Origin: a bacterium
Lineage (GTDB): Bacteria; Actinomycetota; Acidimicrobiia; Spongiisociales; UBA5794
Direction: 5' to 3'
Length of the DNA: 64,000 nucleotides
Assembly (NCBI GenBank): GCA_024228555.1
Contig: JAAETI010000912.1
Location: 1 to 64,000 of the forward strand
Part shown: piece by piece, positions 1 through 6,599 of the stretch
Numbering within the stretch: position 1 is the stretch's first letter
Layout of the letters: each line of letters begins with the position of its first letter
Program-made: the position numbers and the translations under genes
Notes under the pieces: model-generated
Databases searched by the model: none
What the model saw: only the letters and a program-made list of their open reading frames with translations
What the model was told of the DNA's origin: nothing

Positions 1-28
1 AACCGGCAATCTAGGTGTGACATCCGCG

Positions 29-553
29 TTATCTAGAAACTACGTTGGGTGGCCGTCCCGTCAGGCCGTGGCAATGCTTGTACTTGAGCCCCGAACCGCA
101 CGGACAACGGTCGTTGCGACCGACCTTCCGGGTGCCGTCGCCGCGCTGTGCGGCTAGCTTCGATGCCAGCTCGACTCGCCGTGCCAGTGCCTCAAGCTCG
201 ACCTCCCTAAGACGGAACTGCTCGCTTCTGCTGCGAAGCCTCTCCTCTGCTGACGCCACTGTCTGTTCCCGGCTCGCAACCTGAGCCTCTCGACCGTCGA
301 GTTGCTTGCGTATCTGCTGCGCTAACACCGGAGAGCCGTCGACCGCCGTCTCGTCCACACTTGCCAGCTCACGATCGATCAACGCAAGGATGGCCCGACC
401 CATCGAGGTCCCAGCAGCGGCGCAGTATCGTTTCCAAGTTGACCACTTGGCTGGCGACACCGGTACTCGCACCATCTGGAACTGCTCTTCCCGCCCGAAC
501 TCGGTGAGCAATCGCCGGTCAAGGTTCGCCAGGGCACCACGATCGAGGTCCAT
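29..553 (-). CDS. SEC-C motif protein, probably carried by the integrated element
   Basis: The last residues contain a SEC-C zinc-binding motif ([19 protein letters not shown], CxC then CH), the small metal-binding module best known from the SecA C-terminus. Before it lies a long charged stretch (about residues 75-140, rich in E/R/Q) that should form a coiled coil. The N-terminal third has a segment ([13 protein letters not shown]...[12 protein letters not shown]) that resembles small DNA-binding or partner proteins of plasmids. I place the start at the ATG at 553 because a GGAG lies 6 nt upstream and the ATG overlaps the preceding ORF's stop (TGATG); the ORF track begins 4 codons earlier at a TTG. 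It is the second gene of a two-gene unit beside an integrase, so a mobile-element accessory role is likely. The molecular function is unknown. Confidence 0.7.
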   Translation of the reverse strand: MDLDRGALANLDRRLLTEFGREEQFQMVRVPVSPAKWSTWKRYCAAAGTSMGRAILALIDRELASVDETAVDGSPVLAQQIRKQLDGREAQVASREQTVASAEERLRSRSEQFRLREVELEALARRVELASKLAAQRGDGTRKVGRNDRCPCGSGLKYKHCHGLTGRPPNVVSR

Positions 554-696
554 CAGGTGCTCCAACGTTTACGTGTATACATCCGCAACTGTGTTGCACG
601 TGCGTGTGGTGTTGACAGGGGTACGGCGCGAATCGCGCTTGCGATCTCAGATGAGCTATCGAGGGAGGTACTGGCTTGCGGTTGTTGCTCTGACAT
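553..696 (-). CDS. 47-aa ORF translationally coupled to the SEC-C gene
   Basis: This short ORF begins [10 protein letters not shown] and ends KRWST. The ATG at 696 has a strong AGGAGG six bases upstream, much better than the longer start (753) in the ORF track. Its stop overlaps the start of the SEC-C gene as TGATG, so the two are probably co-translated. The sequence is Ser/Gln-rich at first, then basic ([15 protein letters not shown]). I do not recognise a family. A small DNA-binding or excisionase-like role is possible from the setting beside an integrase, but the sequence does not show it. Confidence 0.5.
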   Translation of the reverse strand: MSEQQPQASTSLDSSSEIASAIRAVPLSTPHARATQLRMYTRKRWST

Positions 697-743
697 GGGG
701 TTCCTCCTATGAAAGTTGCCTATGTGGCTCATCTTGGGGAACG

Positions 744-1159
744 ACCCTGTCACCAGAGTCTCATTCGACTGTTCGGATCATCCGCCCGAGGTTGATCTCG
801 CCCGCCCCGCAGCAACAACAGCGCCACCCACGCCCTTGCGGAGGGGCTTTTCCGGCCCGGGTGCGCATATGTCGACGTTGTCGTGAATCTCCCCCGGAAT
901 GCGGGACACGCCGGGCACTCGGACAGAACAGCGCGTCCCATATTCCGGTCTGAGATCCTGATCAGAGGGTTGATGGGACTCTGGTGAAACCCTGATCGAC
1001 GGGTGAGGGCGGCAATCCTGTGCATTGGGACTGACGGCTGGATCGTCCTGTCGCTAGCGCTCTCTAGCACCCTGTCACAGACCCTGTCATCCCATTGCCA
1101 TTGTGGAACTGGATCGGCTCCGGAACCAACCGACGCTTCTGAGACCCTGATGACAGGGT
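744..1159. repeat. Non-coding stretch with iterated ACCCTG(T/A)-type repeats upstream of the integrase
   Basis: About 460 bases (754-1219) lack a convincing gene. Within and just before it the motif ACCCTGTCA occurs at 744-752, 1069-1077 and 1081-1089, and ACCCTGATC at 989-997. A palindrome ACCCTG-ATGA-CAGGGT lies at 1144-1159. CACCAGAGTC at about 752-760 recurs inverted near 975-984. Clustered direct and inverted copies immediately upstream of a tyrosine recombinase suggest integrase arm-type sites, an excisionase/repressor operator array, or replication iterons. Which one cannot be decided from sequence alone. The ORF-track calls over this stretch have no RBS or family features. Confidence 0.55.
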
Positions 1160-1219
1160 TGCTGACACTCTGTTGAGAGGGTCCTGCGCCACGATGACCG
1201 CAAACGAGCAGGCGGAATC

Positions 1220-2350
1220 GTGGCCAGAGCAGGTTGGATCGAAGATCGAGGCGATCGTGGGCTCCGGTGGCGTGCCAGGTATCGAGGTCCTGACGGACTG
1301 GTGCGTTCCAGGAGCTTCGCAACCAGGGTCCGTGCCCAAAGGTGGCTAACCGACCAGCAAAGCAAGATCGATCAGGCAGCTTGGGTCAATCCGGATCTGG
1401 GGCGAATCCTATGGGCCGACTACTCCAACCAGCTGCTCGCCGGCAGGACCCACGTCGCAGCCCGCACCGTCGAGACCGAACGTCGTTGTCACGAGCGTGC
1501 CGCCGAGCTCATCGGCGACGTGCAACTCATCCAACTGACTCCCGATCTGTTGCGCAAAGCAACCACACAACTCGCCAGCCGCTACGCACCGGAGACTGTT
1601 GCACGCACGATGCGTTGGGTCCGACTCACACTCAACCAGGCGGTCCGGGACCGCCGCATCACAGCCTCACCCGCCGACGGGATACGGCTACCTCGGAGCC
1701 ACCCAACCGAGATGCGCCTCCTCGACCCCACCGAGGTCGCCGACCTCGCAGATTCGCTCCCCGACCGGTACTCATCCCTCGCCACCACAGCGGCCTACAC
1801 CGGCATGCGCTGGGGCGAACTGGCCGGGCTACAGCTAGGCGACCTCGACTTGCCGCGCCGCCGGCTGACCGTACGACGAACACTCGTCGAGGCAACCGGG
1901 CATACCCCACAGCTCGGCCCACCCAAGTCGAAGGCCTCCGAACGCTCCATCGCACTCCCCCGCTTCGTCGCCGAAACCCTCACACGGCATCTCGAGTCGT
2001 ACCCGCCCGTCGACGACATGATTTGGACCACCGAACAGGGGGCGGTGCTTCGCCGCGGCTCCTTCGGGCGCATATGGCGCAAAGCCGTCACCGAATCCGT
2101 CGGGCCACCGTGTCGGATCCACGACCTGCGTCACACTCACGCCGCTTGGCTCATCGCAGACGGTGAGCATCCGAAGGCGATCCAGACCCGTCTCGGCCAC
2201 GGCTCCATCGCGGTCACCATGGACCGCTACGGGCATCTGATGGACGGACTCGACGACCAGATCGCCCTCCATCTCGAAACCAGAGCCCGATCTGTCGCGC
2301 CCCCAGCGCGCCCCGAACGCAGTAGGGACCCTCCCGGCATCGGGCTCTAA
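1220..2350 (+). CDS. Tyrosine recombinase / phage-type integrase
   Basis: At 376 aa this is a typical full-length tyrosine integrase. The N-terminal basic, beta-rich segment (LRWRARYRGPDGLVRSRSF) fits an arm-type DNA-binding domain. Residues about 60-160 form the core-binding SAM-like domain. The catalytic domain shows Arg in GMRWGEL, Lys in the beta hairpin (PPKSKASERSI), HxxR in HDLRHTH, the second His in LGHGSIAVT and the Tyr nucleophile in MDRYGHL. All active-site residues are present, so the enzyme should be active. The start is the GTG at 1220. The gene points toward tRNA-Glu and its stop lies 40 bp from the tRNA 3' end, the usual arrangement for an element integrated at a tRNA. The element would extend leftwards out of the window. 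Confidence 0.92.
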   Translation: MARAGWIEDRGDRGLRWRARYRGPDGLVRSRSFATRVRAQRWLTDQQSKIDQAAWVNPDLGRILWADYSNQLLAGRTHVAARTVETERRCHERAAELIGDVQLIQLTPDLLRKATTQLASRYAPETVARTMRWVRLTLNQAVRDRRITASPADGIRLPRSHPTEMRLLDPTEVADLADSLPDRYSSLATTAAYTGMRWGELAGLQLGDLDLPRRRLTVRRTLVEATGHTPQLGPPKSKASERSIALPRFVAETLTRHLESYPPVDDMIWTTEQGAVLRRGSFGRIWRKAVTESVGPPCRIHDLRHTHAAWLIADGEHPKAIQTRLGHGSIAVTMDRYGHLMDGLDDQIALHLETRARSVAPPARPERSRDPPGIGL

Positions 2351-2357
2351 ACGCGCA

Positions 2358-2382
2358 GAAACCCCCGCAGAGCGGAGGTTTC
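2358..2382. terminator. Hairpin between integrase and tRNA-Glu
   Basis: GAAACCCCCGC-AGA-GCGGAGGTTTC forms an 11-bp stem with one G-T pair and a 3-nt loop, eight bases after the integrase stop. There is only a short T run, so termination is plausible but not certain. It could serve transcripts from both sides. Confidence 0.55.
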
Positions 2383-2390
2383 TAGCTTCG

Positions 2391-2463
2391 TAGCCCCGAC
2401 CAGATTTGAACTGGCGTTACCGCCTTGAGAGGGCGGCGTCCTAGGCCGCTAGACGACGGGGCC
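2391..2463 (-). tRNA. tRNA-Glu (anticodon CTC)
   Basis: Read on the minus strand, the acceptor strands GGCCCCG and CGGGGCT pair. The anticodon stem CCGCC/GGCGG encloses the loop with CTC, and the T-loop is TTCAAAT. The discriminator base is A and CCA is not encoded. The 3' end faces the integrase, which makes this the likely attachment target of the element to the left. It lies downstream of gltX, whose product charges it. Confidence 0.93.
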
Positions 2464-2469
2464 AAGACG

Positions 2470-2490
2470 ACCGAGTTTAACAAACTCGGT
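2470..2490. other. Perfect hairpin between the two tRNA genes
   Basis: ACCGAGTTT-AAC-AAACTCGGT is a perfect 9-bp inverted repeat with a 3-nt loop in the 33-base spacer between tRNA-Gln and tRNA-Glu. It may be a processing signal or a weak terminator. No T run follows on the minus strand. Confidence 0.5.
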
Positions 2491-2496
2491 TTGTCG

Positions 2497-2568
2497 CTCG
2501 GGGGGGAGGACTTGAACCCCCAATTACAGGACCAGAACCTGCTGTGTTGCCAATTACACCACCCCCGA
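2497..2568 (-). tRNA. tRNA-Gln (anticodon CTG)
   Basis: On the minus strand the acceptor strands TCGGGGG/CCCCCGA pair fully, with U at position 1 and G as discriminator, both usual for tRNA-Gln. The anticodon arm is CAGGT-TCTGGT-type with anticodon CTG, and the T-arm GGGGG-TTCAAGT-CCTCC pairs with one G-T. Length is 72 nt. CCA is not encoded. It sits between gltX and tRNA-Glu and would be misacylated by GltX and then corrected by GatCAB, encoded 8 kb away. Confidence 0.93.
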
Positions 2569-2625
2569 ATGAGGCGCCGGAAGGATACGGGTAACCGCCG
2601 AGAATGGCAACCCGAGAGCCGCCGA

Positions 2626-4071
2626 CTAAACCATGCGGCTCGCTGCTGTGGCCAACCGATCCAATGAACGCTCTCGACCCAGCGCTGCGATCGACTCAAA
2701 TAGCGGCGGACTCACCGACGATCCCGAGATGGCAACCCGCAACGGTTGGAACCCCTTGCGAGCAGAAAGCTCTCGCTCGGCAAGCATTGCCCGCAGGGCC
2801 GCTTCGACGGCTTCGACACTCCACTCTCCCACTGCCGTCAGATGCTCGGTTGCCCCAGCAACTGCCTCGGCCGCACCGTCTTTGGTCATCACCTTGTTCC
2901 ACGAAGTCTCGTCGTACTCGATATCGCCAAACAAGAACCGCACTTGTGCGGGGACCTCGTTGAGCAACTTGGCTCGCTCCTGAACCAGCGGCGCAATCTC
3001 ACCCAAAGTGTCCAACTCGTCGGCGGCAAGCTCTCGTCCCAGATCCACCTCGACGAGGGAACGCACGCCATCGACAAAGTCTGCGGCCGGCATCTCTCTG
3101 ATGTACACACCGTTCATCCACAACAGCTTGTCGGTGTCGAAAATCGCCGGGTTCTTCGAAACTGTCGCCAGATCAAACCGCTTCACCATCTCGTCAAGAG
3201 CGATGACGGTGTCATCGTCGCCTGGCGACCAGCCGAGTAGCGCCAGATAGTTGAGCATGGCATCGGCCAGGTAGCCCTCATCGCGGTAAGCCTTGATCGC
3301 CGTGTGGCCGTGCCGCTTCGACAGCTTCTTGCCATCGGGCCCCATCAGCAACGACAGGTGGACGTACGTCGCCCTGTGCGCACCCATTGCTTCTGTCAGC
3401 AGCACGTGCTTGGGGGTAGATGACAGCAGGTCCTCTCCCCTGATCACATGGGTGATCCCGAAGTCGACATCGTCGACAGTGCTGGCCAAGTGATAGGTGG
3501 GTGTTCCGTTGGAGCGCAGAATCACAAAGTCCTCGACCTGAGCGTGGTCGAACGTAACCGTTTCACGCACCACATCATCAAAGACAGTTGACCCGGGCCG
3601 GGGTACTGCAAAGCGAACTGTGGCTGACTCCCCCGCCGCTACCCGTGCCGCGGCATCGGCGGCACTCGGCTCCAAGCTACCGTCATAGGCCGGTGACTTG
3701 CCCGCAGCCATTGCCTCTTTGCGGAAGGTGTCCAACTGCTCCGGAGTCGCAAAGCTGTAGTAGGCCTTGCCGTCTGCAACGAGTCCGGCGACCACCTCCT
3801 GGTACCTGCTGAGCCGTGCGCTCTGGCGATACGTCTCCATCGGCCCGCCGGCCTCGATGCCCTCGTCCCAATCCAAGCCGAGCCACCGCAGGCTCTCCAG
3901 AATGTCGGCACGGAACTCGTCGGTACTGCGCGCCTCATCGGTGTCATCGCTGCGCAGGATGAACGTCCCCCCGTTGTTGCGGGCGAACAGGTAGTTGTAC
4001 AACGCAGTCCTGCCCCCGCCGACGTGGAGAAAGCCGGTTGGGGATGGCGCAAAGCGCACTCGTACGGTCAT
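2626..4071 (-). CDS. gltX: Glutamyl-tRNA synthetase
   Basis: Class I aminoacyl-tRNA synthetase that charges tRNA-Glu and, where GatCAB is used, tRNA-Gln. The start reads MTVRVRFAPSPTGFLHVGG, with the HIGH-type motif GFLHVGG. The KMSKS-type loop is KKLSKRHG at about residues 248-255. At 481 aa it has normal bacterial length, with a C-terminal anticodon-binding domain. The start codon overlaps the stop of the upstream FAH-family gene by 4 bp (ATGA), so the two are co-translated. Its tRNA substrates follow immediately downstream, suggesting one transcript or a conserved supply unit. No glutaminyl-tRNA synthetase is seen; together with gatCAB this suggests a non-discriminating enzyme. Confidence 0.95.
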   Translation of the reverse strand: MTVRVRFAPSPTGFLHVGGGRTALYNYLFARNNGGTFILRSDDTDEARSTDEFRADILESLRWLGLDWDEGIEAGGPMETYRQSARLSRYQEVVAGLVADGKAYYSFATPEQLDTFRKEAMAAGKSPAYDGSLEPSAADAAARVAAGESATVRFAVPRPGSTVFDDVVRETVTFDHAQVEDFVILRSNGTPTYHLASTVDDVDFGITHVIRGEDLLSSTPKHVLLTEAMGAHRATYVHLSLLMGPDGKKLSKRHGHTAIKAYRDEGYLADAMLNYLALLGWSPGDDDTVIALDEMVKRFDLATVSKNPAIFDTDKLLWMNGVYIREMPAADFVDGVRSLVEVDLGRELAADELDTLGEIAPLVQERAKLLNEVPAQVRFLFGDIEYDETSWNKVMTKDGAAEAVAGATEHLTAVGEWSVEAVEAALRAMLAERELSARKGFQPLRVAISGSSVSPPLFESIAALGRERSLDRLATAASRMV

Positions 4072-4832
4072 CGCGCCACCACCGTGTTCATCAGGACTCC
4101 AATCCGTTCGATTTCGACCTCGACCTTGTCGCCAGCCGTGATCGGGCCAACGCCCGCTGGCGTACCGGTCAGAATCACATCACCAGGCAGCAGTGTCATG
4201 ATGCTGCTGGCGTATGACAGCAACTCCGAGACCCCAAACACCATGTCGGCGGTCGAGCCGGACTGGCGCAGCTCGCCGTTGACCCGGCAAGTCACTTGAA
4301 GCCCCTCCAACGGATCCAGGTTCGTGTCGATTGCCGGCCCCAACGGGCAGAACGTGTCGAACCCTTTGGCGCGTGTCCATTGCCCATCAGAACGCTGCAA
4401 ATCACGAGCGGTGACGTCGTTGGCTGCGGTCAGACCCAGGATGTACGAGCCGGCGTCCTCGATCCTGACGTCGCGCGCAACCTTCCCAACCACAATCGCC
4501 ATCTCGGCCTCGTGATGAACGTTGCTGCTCTCCTTGGGTATCCGAATCGCCTGCAGCGGCCCGATTACCGATGTCGGAGGCTTGAGGAACAAGAGCGGTT
4601 CCTCGGGGATTTTGTTGTCGAATTCCTTGGCGTGGTCAACGTAGTTGCGCCCCACTGCAATGACCTTCGTTGGGATCACAGGAGCGAGCAGTTTCACCTC
4701 GTCCCAAGCCACAACGGTTTCGGTGGGCTCCCAGGCAACAAACGGGCTGCCCAGGTGGAGCCGGATACCTTCGGGCTCAACGGCGCCGTAGGTGATGTCG
4801 TCGACGCGGCTGTCGACCCTGACGATCTTCAT
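4068..4832 (-). CDS. Fumarylacetoacetate hydrolase (FAH) family protein
   Basis: 254 aa. The FAH catalytic domain covers about residue 60 to the end: VIAVGRNYVDHAKE at its start, HHEAEMAIVVGK carrying the metal-binding acidic residues, the central NDVTARDLQR motif, the RAKGFDTFCPLGP motif and the final DVILTGTPAGVGP. Members hydrolyse or decarboxylate 2-oxo acids such as acylpyruvates, fumarylacetoacetate or homoprotocatechuate-pathway intermediates. The small single-domain form is often an acylpyruvase or oxaloacetate tautomerase/decarboxylase; the substrate cannot be read from sequence. It is the first gene before gltX, with a 4-bp overlap. FAH genes next to gltX occur in other actinobacteria, so the link is probably genomic rather than metabolic. 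Confidence 0.88.
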   Translation of the reverse strand: MKIVRVDSRVDDITYGAVEPEGIRLHLGSPFVAWEPTETVVAWDEVKLLAPVIPTKVIAVGRNYVDHAKEFDNKIPEEPLLFLKPPTSVIGPLQAIRIPKESSNVHHEAEMAIVVGKVARDVRIEDAGSYILGLTAANDVTARDLQRSDGQWTRAKGFDTFCPLGPAIDTNLDPLEGLQVTCRVNGELRQSGSTADMVFGVSELLSYASSIMTLLPGDVILTGTPAGVGPITAGDKVEVEIERIGVLMNTVVAR

Positions 4833-4841
4833 TAGGACTCC

Positions 4842-5363
4842 TCAGTGAGTGATGAGTGCGGTGCCCTGCGCCATTTGGCTACGCGCCTCGCCCGCGGTCA
4901 AGCGGAGGGTGTCGGCACTCAGCAAGGCAATAAAGCTGTGGAGATTGGCGGGATGATGACCGGCAGCAGCAAACCAGTTGACCCGCTTCGCAGCCAGATC
5001 AGCTGTCATCTCAGCCGGAACGCCTTCGTTGTCGTACCCGAGGAGGACGAGCACCATTTCGATGTCTTTCCCCGTGGGTGCCCTTCCGAACAGTGACGAT
5101 CGGGCCGAGGCAATCGCAGCGACAGCAACATCGACGTTCGACCGATGCTCGCCATCGGCAAGAACGAGATCCCGAGCCGCTACCAAAGACCGTGCATACC
5201 CCGAGTCAGGGCCCGTGGTGCCAAACCCGGCACCCCATTGCATGTCTTCGGGCCTGTGCAACTCTCCGGGACGATCGGGAACCCAGCTCCGCGCCGGATC
5301 CGGCCTCTTGCGCGGCCGCGGCAGGTCTGAGATCTCGAGTTCGATGTTCGGCTGTTGTCCCAC
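4842..5363 (-). CDS. Hypothetical protein upstream of the FAH gene
   Basis: About 173 aa from a GTG at 5363 with a good AAGGA six bases upstream; the ORF track extends to 5423 without such a site. No signal peptide or membrane segment is visible. The N-terminal half is Pro/Arg-rich (SDLPRPRKRPDPARSW), followed by Ala-rich likely helices (ARSLVAARDLVLADGEH). I recognise no family. It ends 9 bp before the FAH gene and is probably co-transcribed with it and gltX. Confidence 0.6.
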   Translation of the reverse strand: MGQQPNIELEISDLPRPRKRPDPARSWVPDRPGELHRPEDMQWGAGFGTTGPDSGYARSLVAARDLVLADGEHRSNVDVAVAAIASARSSLFGRAPTGKDIEMVLVLLGYDNEGVPAEMTADLAAKRVNWFAAAGHHPANLHSFIALLSADTLRLTAGEARSQMAQGTALITH

Positions 5364-5464
5364 GTCATCCTTCCAAGCGACGAGCAATGGTACCCGCTCG
5401 CCGCACGACGACATGCTCCTCAACCAGCAGCGGCGATCAAGGCCAACCCGTGGGCTCGAGGGGG

Positions 5465-5607
5465 CGAACTCGGCAAAGCCGAGTTCGTTGGCAGTTCCTT
5501 TGGAACTGCGGCTTGCCGGACGCTGCCGACCGCGGCGAGTTTGCGAAGCAAAGTCGCAAGGAACTCACCTCGGTGGGTTCCCACTCGCTCGAATCCTGAT
5601 TCGAGCG
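5465..5607. repeat. Cluster of perfect hairpins in the ilvE downstream spacer
   Basis: Within 143 bp there are three perfect inverted repeats. CGAACTCGGC-AAA-GCCGAGTTCG lies at 5465-5487, GCAGTTCC-TTT-GGAACTGC at 5491-5509, and CGCTCGAATC-CT-GATTCGAGCG at 5586-5607. Weaker ones between them include TTGCGA...TCGCAA and GTGGG-TT-CCCAC. The last hairpin is 4 bp from the ilvE stop and could act as its terminator. The others have no T tracts and look like REP/BIME-type palindromic units. No gene is evident between 5364 and 5611. Confidence 0.6.
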
Positions 5608-5611
5608 AAGC

Positions 5612-6523
5612 TCAGACGTACTCCAGCCAGTCCTGGTGCTTGTCGAGTTTGCCGCTGACGAGATCGGCGTACAGACGCTGAGCGACCCTGGTCACCGGTC
5701 CCGGTGTCCCGTCGCCAACGGGGCGATCATCGATCTCACGGACCGGCGTCACCTCGGCGGCGGTGCCGGTGAAGAACACCTCATCGCCGTAGTACAGGTC
5801 GGATCGGTCGAGGGTCTTCTCGACAATCTCATATCCCTCTTCTGCGAGCAACATCATCACGGCGTTGCGGGTGAGGCCATCGAGGCAGCCAACGGCAATC
5901 GGCGGGGTATAGACAACGCCACCGCGTACCAAGAAGAGATTCTCTCCGCTCCCCTCGCTGATGACCCCGTCTTGGTTCAGCATCACAGCCTCGTCGTATC
6001 CGCTCTGCACGGCTTCCATCTTGGCCAAGATGCTGTTGATGTAGGTGCCAGTCGCCTTGGCGTTGGGAAAGGCTGTGTTCGGGAAGCGACGCCATGACGC
6101 CACCTTCACCCGAATACCATTGCGGACTCCCTCCTCGCCAAGGTAGGCGCCCCACTTCCAGGCGATTATGGCCGTCCGCACCCGGGCCCCGGCTGGATTC
6201 AGCCCGATCGCACCAAGCTCCAGGAAGCTGATCGGCCTGACATAGCCAGACTCCAGGCCGTTAACTCTCAGGATCTCCTTGGCCGCCTCGACCAATTCGG
6301 GCACGGACCAATCCAACTTCATGTTGTAGGCCTTCGCCGACTGATGCAGGCGTGCCATATGGTCCGTCAGCCGAAATACCTCGGTTCCCTGTGGCGTCTC
6401 GTAAGCGCGGATGCCTTCGAAGATCCCCGTTCCATAGTGCAGGGCATGCGAAAGCACGTGAACATTGGCGTCGGCCCATGGGACCATTTCGCCGTCAAAC
6501 CAGATGTATTTGGTGGGTTCCAT
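5612..6523 (-). CDS. ilvE: Branched-chain amino acid aminotransferase
   Basis: Fold-type IV PLP enzyme that transfers the amino group between glutamate and branched-chain 2-oxo acids, the last step of Val/Leu/Ile synthesis. Evidence: the start EPTKYIWFDGEMVPW, HYGTGIFEGIRAY, RPISFLELGAIGLNP, the PLP lysine region KATGTYINSILAK, and ISEGSGENLFLVR near phosphate-binding residues. Length 303 aa from the ATG at 6523, normal for IlvE. The ORF track starts six codons earlier at a GTG without an RBS. Transcribed alone on the minus strand; the hairpin cluster lies just downstream. Confidence 0.92.
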   Translation of the reverse strand: MEPTKYIWFDGEMVPWADANVHVLSHALHYGTGIFEGIRAYETPQGTEVFRLTDHMARLHQSAKAYNMKLDWSVPELVEAAKEILRVNGLESGYVRPISFLELGAIGLNPAGARVRTAIIAWKWGAYLGEEGVRNGIRVKVASWRRFPNTAFPNAKATGTYINSILAKMEAVQSGYDEAVMLNQDGVISEGSGENLFLVRGGVVYTPPIAVGCLDGLTRNAVMMLLAEEGYEIVEKTLDRSDLYYGDEVFFTGTAAEVTPVREIDDRPVGDGTPGPVTRVAQRLYADLVSGKLDKHQDWLEYV

Positions 6524-6599
6524 AGCCCCATCTTGCCACACCCGAATAGCGCCGGCTCAGAAAGACCGTGACACCCAGGTTGTTTGCAGCCGTCCCACC

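Noticed and set aside
306-953. 215-aa plus-strand ORF antisense to the SEC-C gene and into the repeat region
   Set aside because: No RBS, no family features, and it runs across the coupled minus-strand genes and the repeat array.
750-1322. 190-aa minus-strand ORF across the repeat array and integrase start
   Set aside because: Composition follows the repeats, it overlaps the integrase start, and no recognisable motif is present.
1342-2166. 274-aa plus-strand ORF inside the integrase gene
   Set aside because: Arg/His/Pro-rich shadow frame of the clear integrase.
5465-5607. CRISPR array
   Set aside because: The palindromes differ from each other and spacing is irregular; there are no identical repeats with unique spacers and no cas genes.
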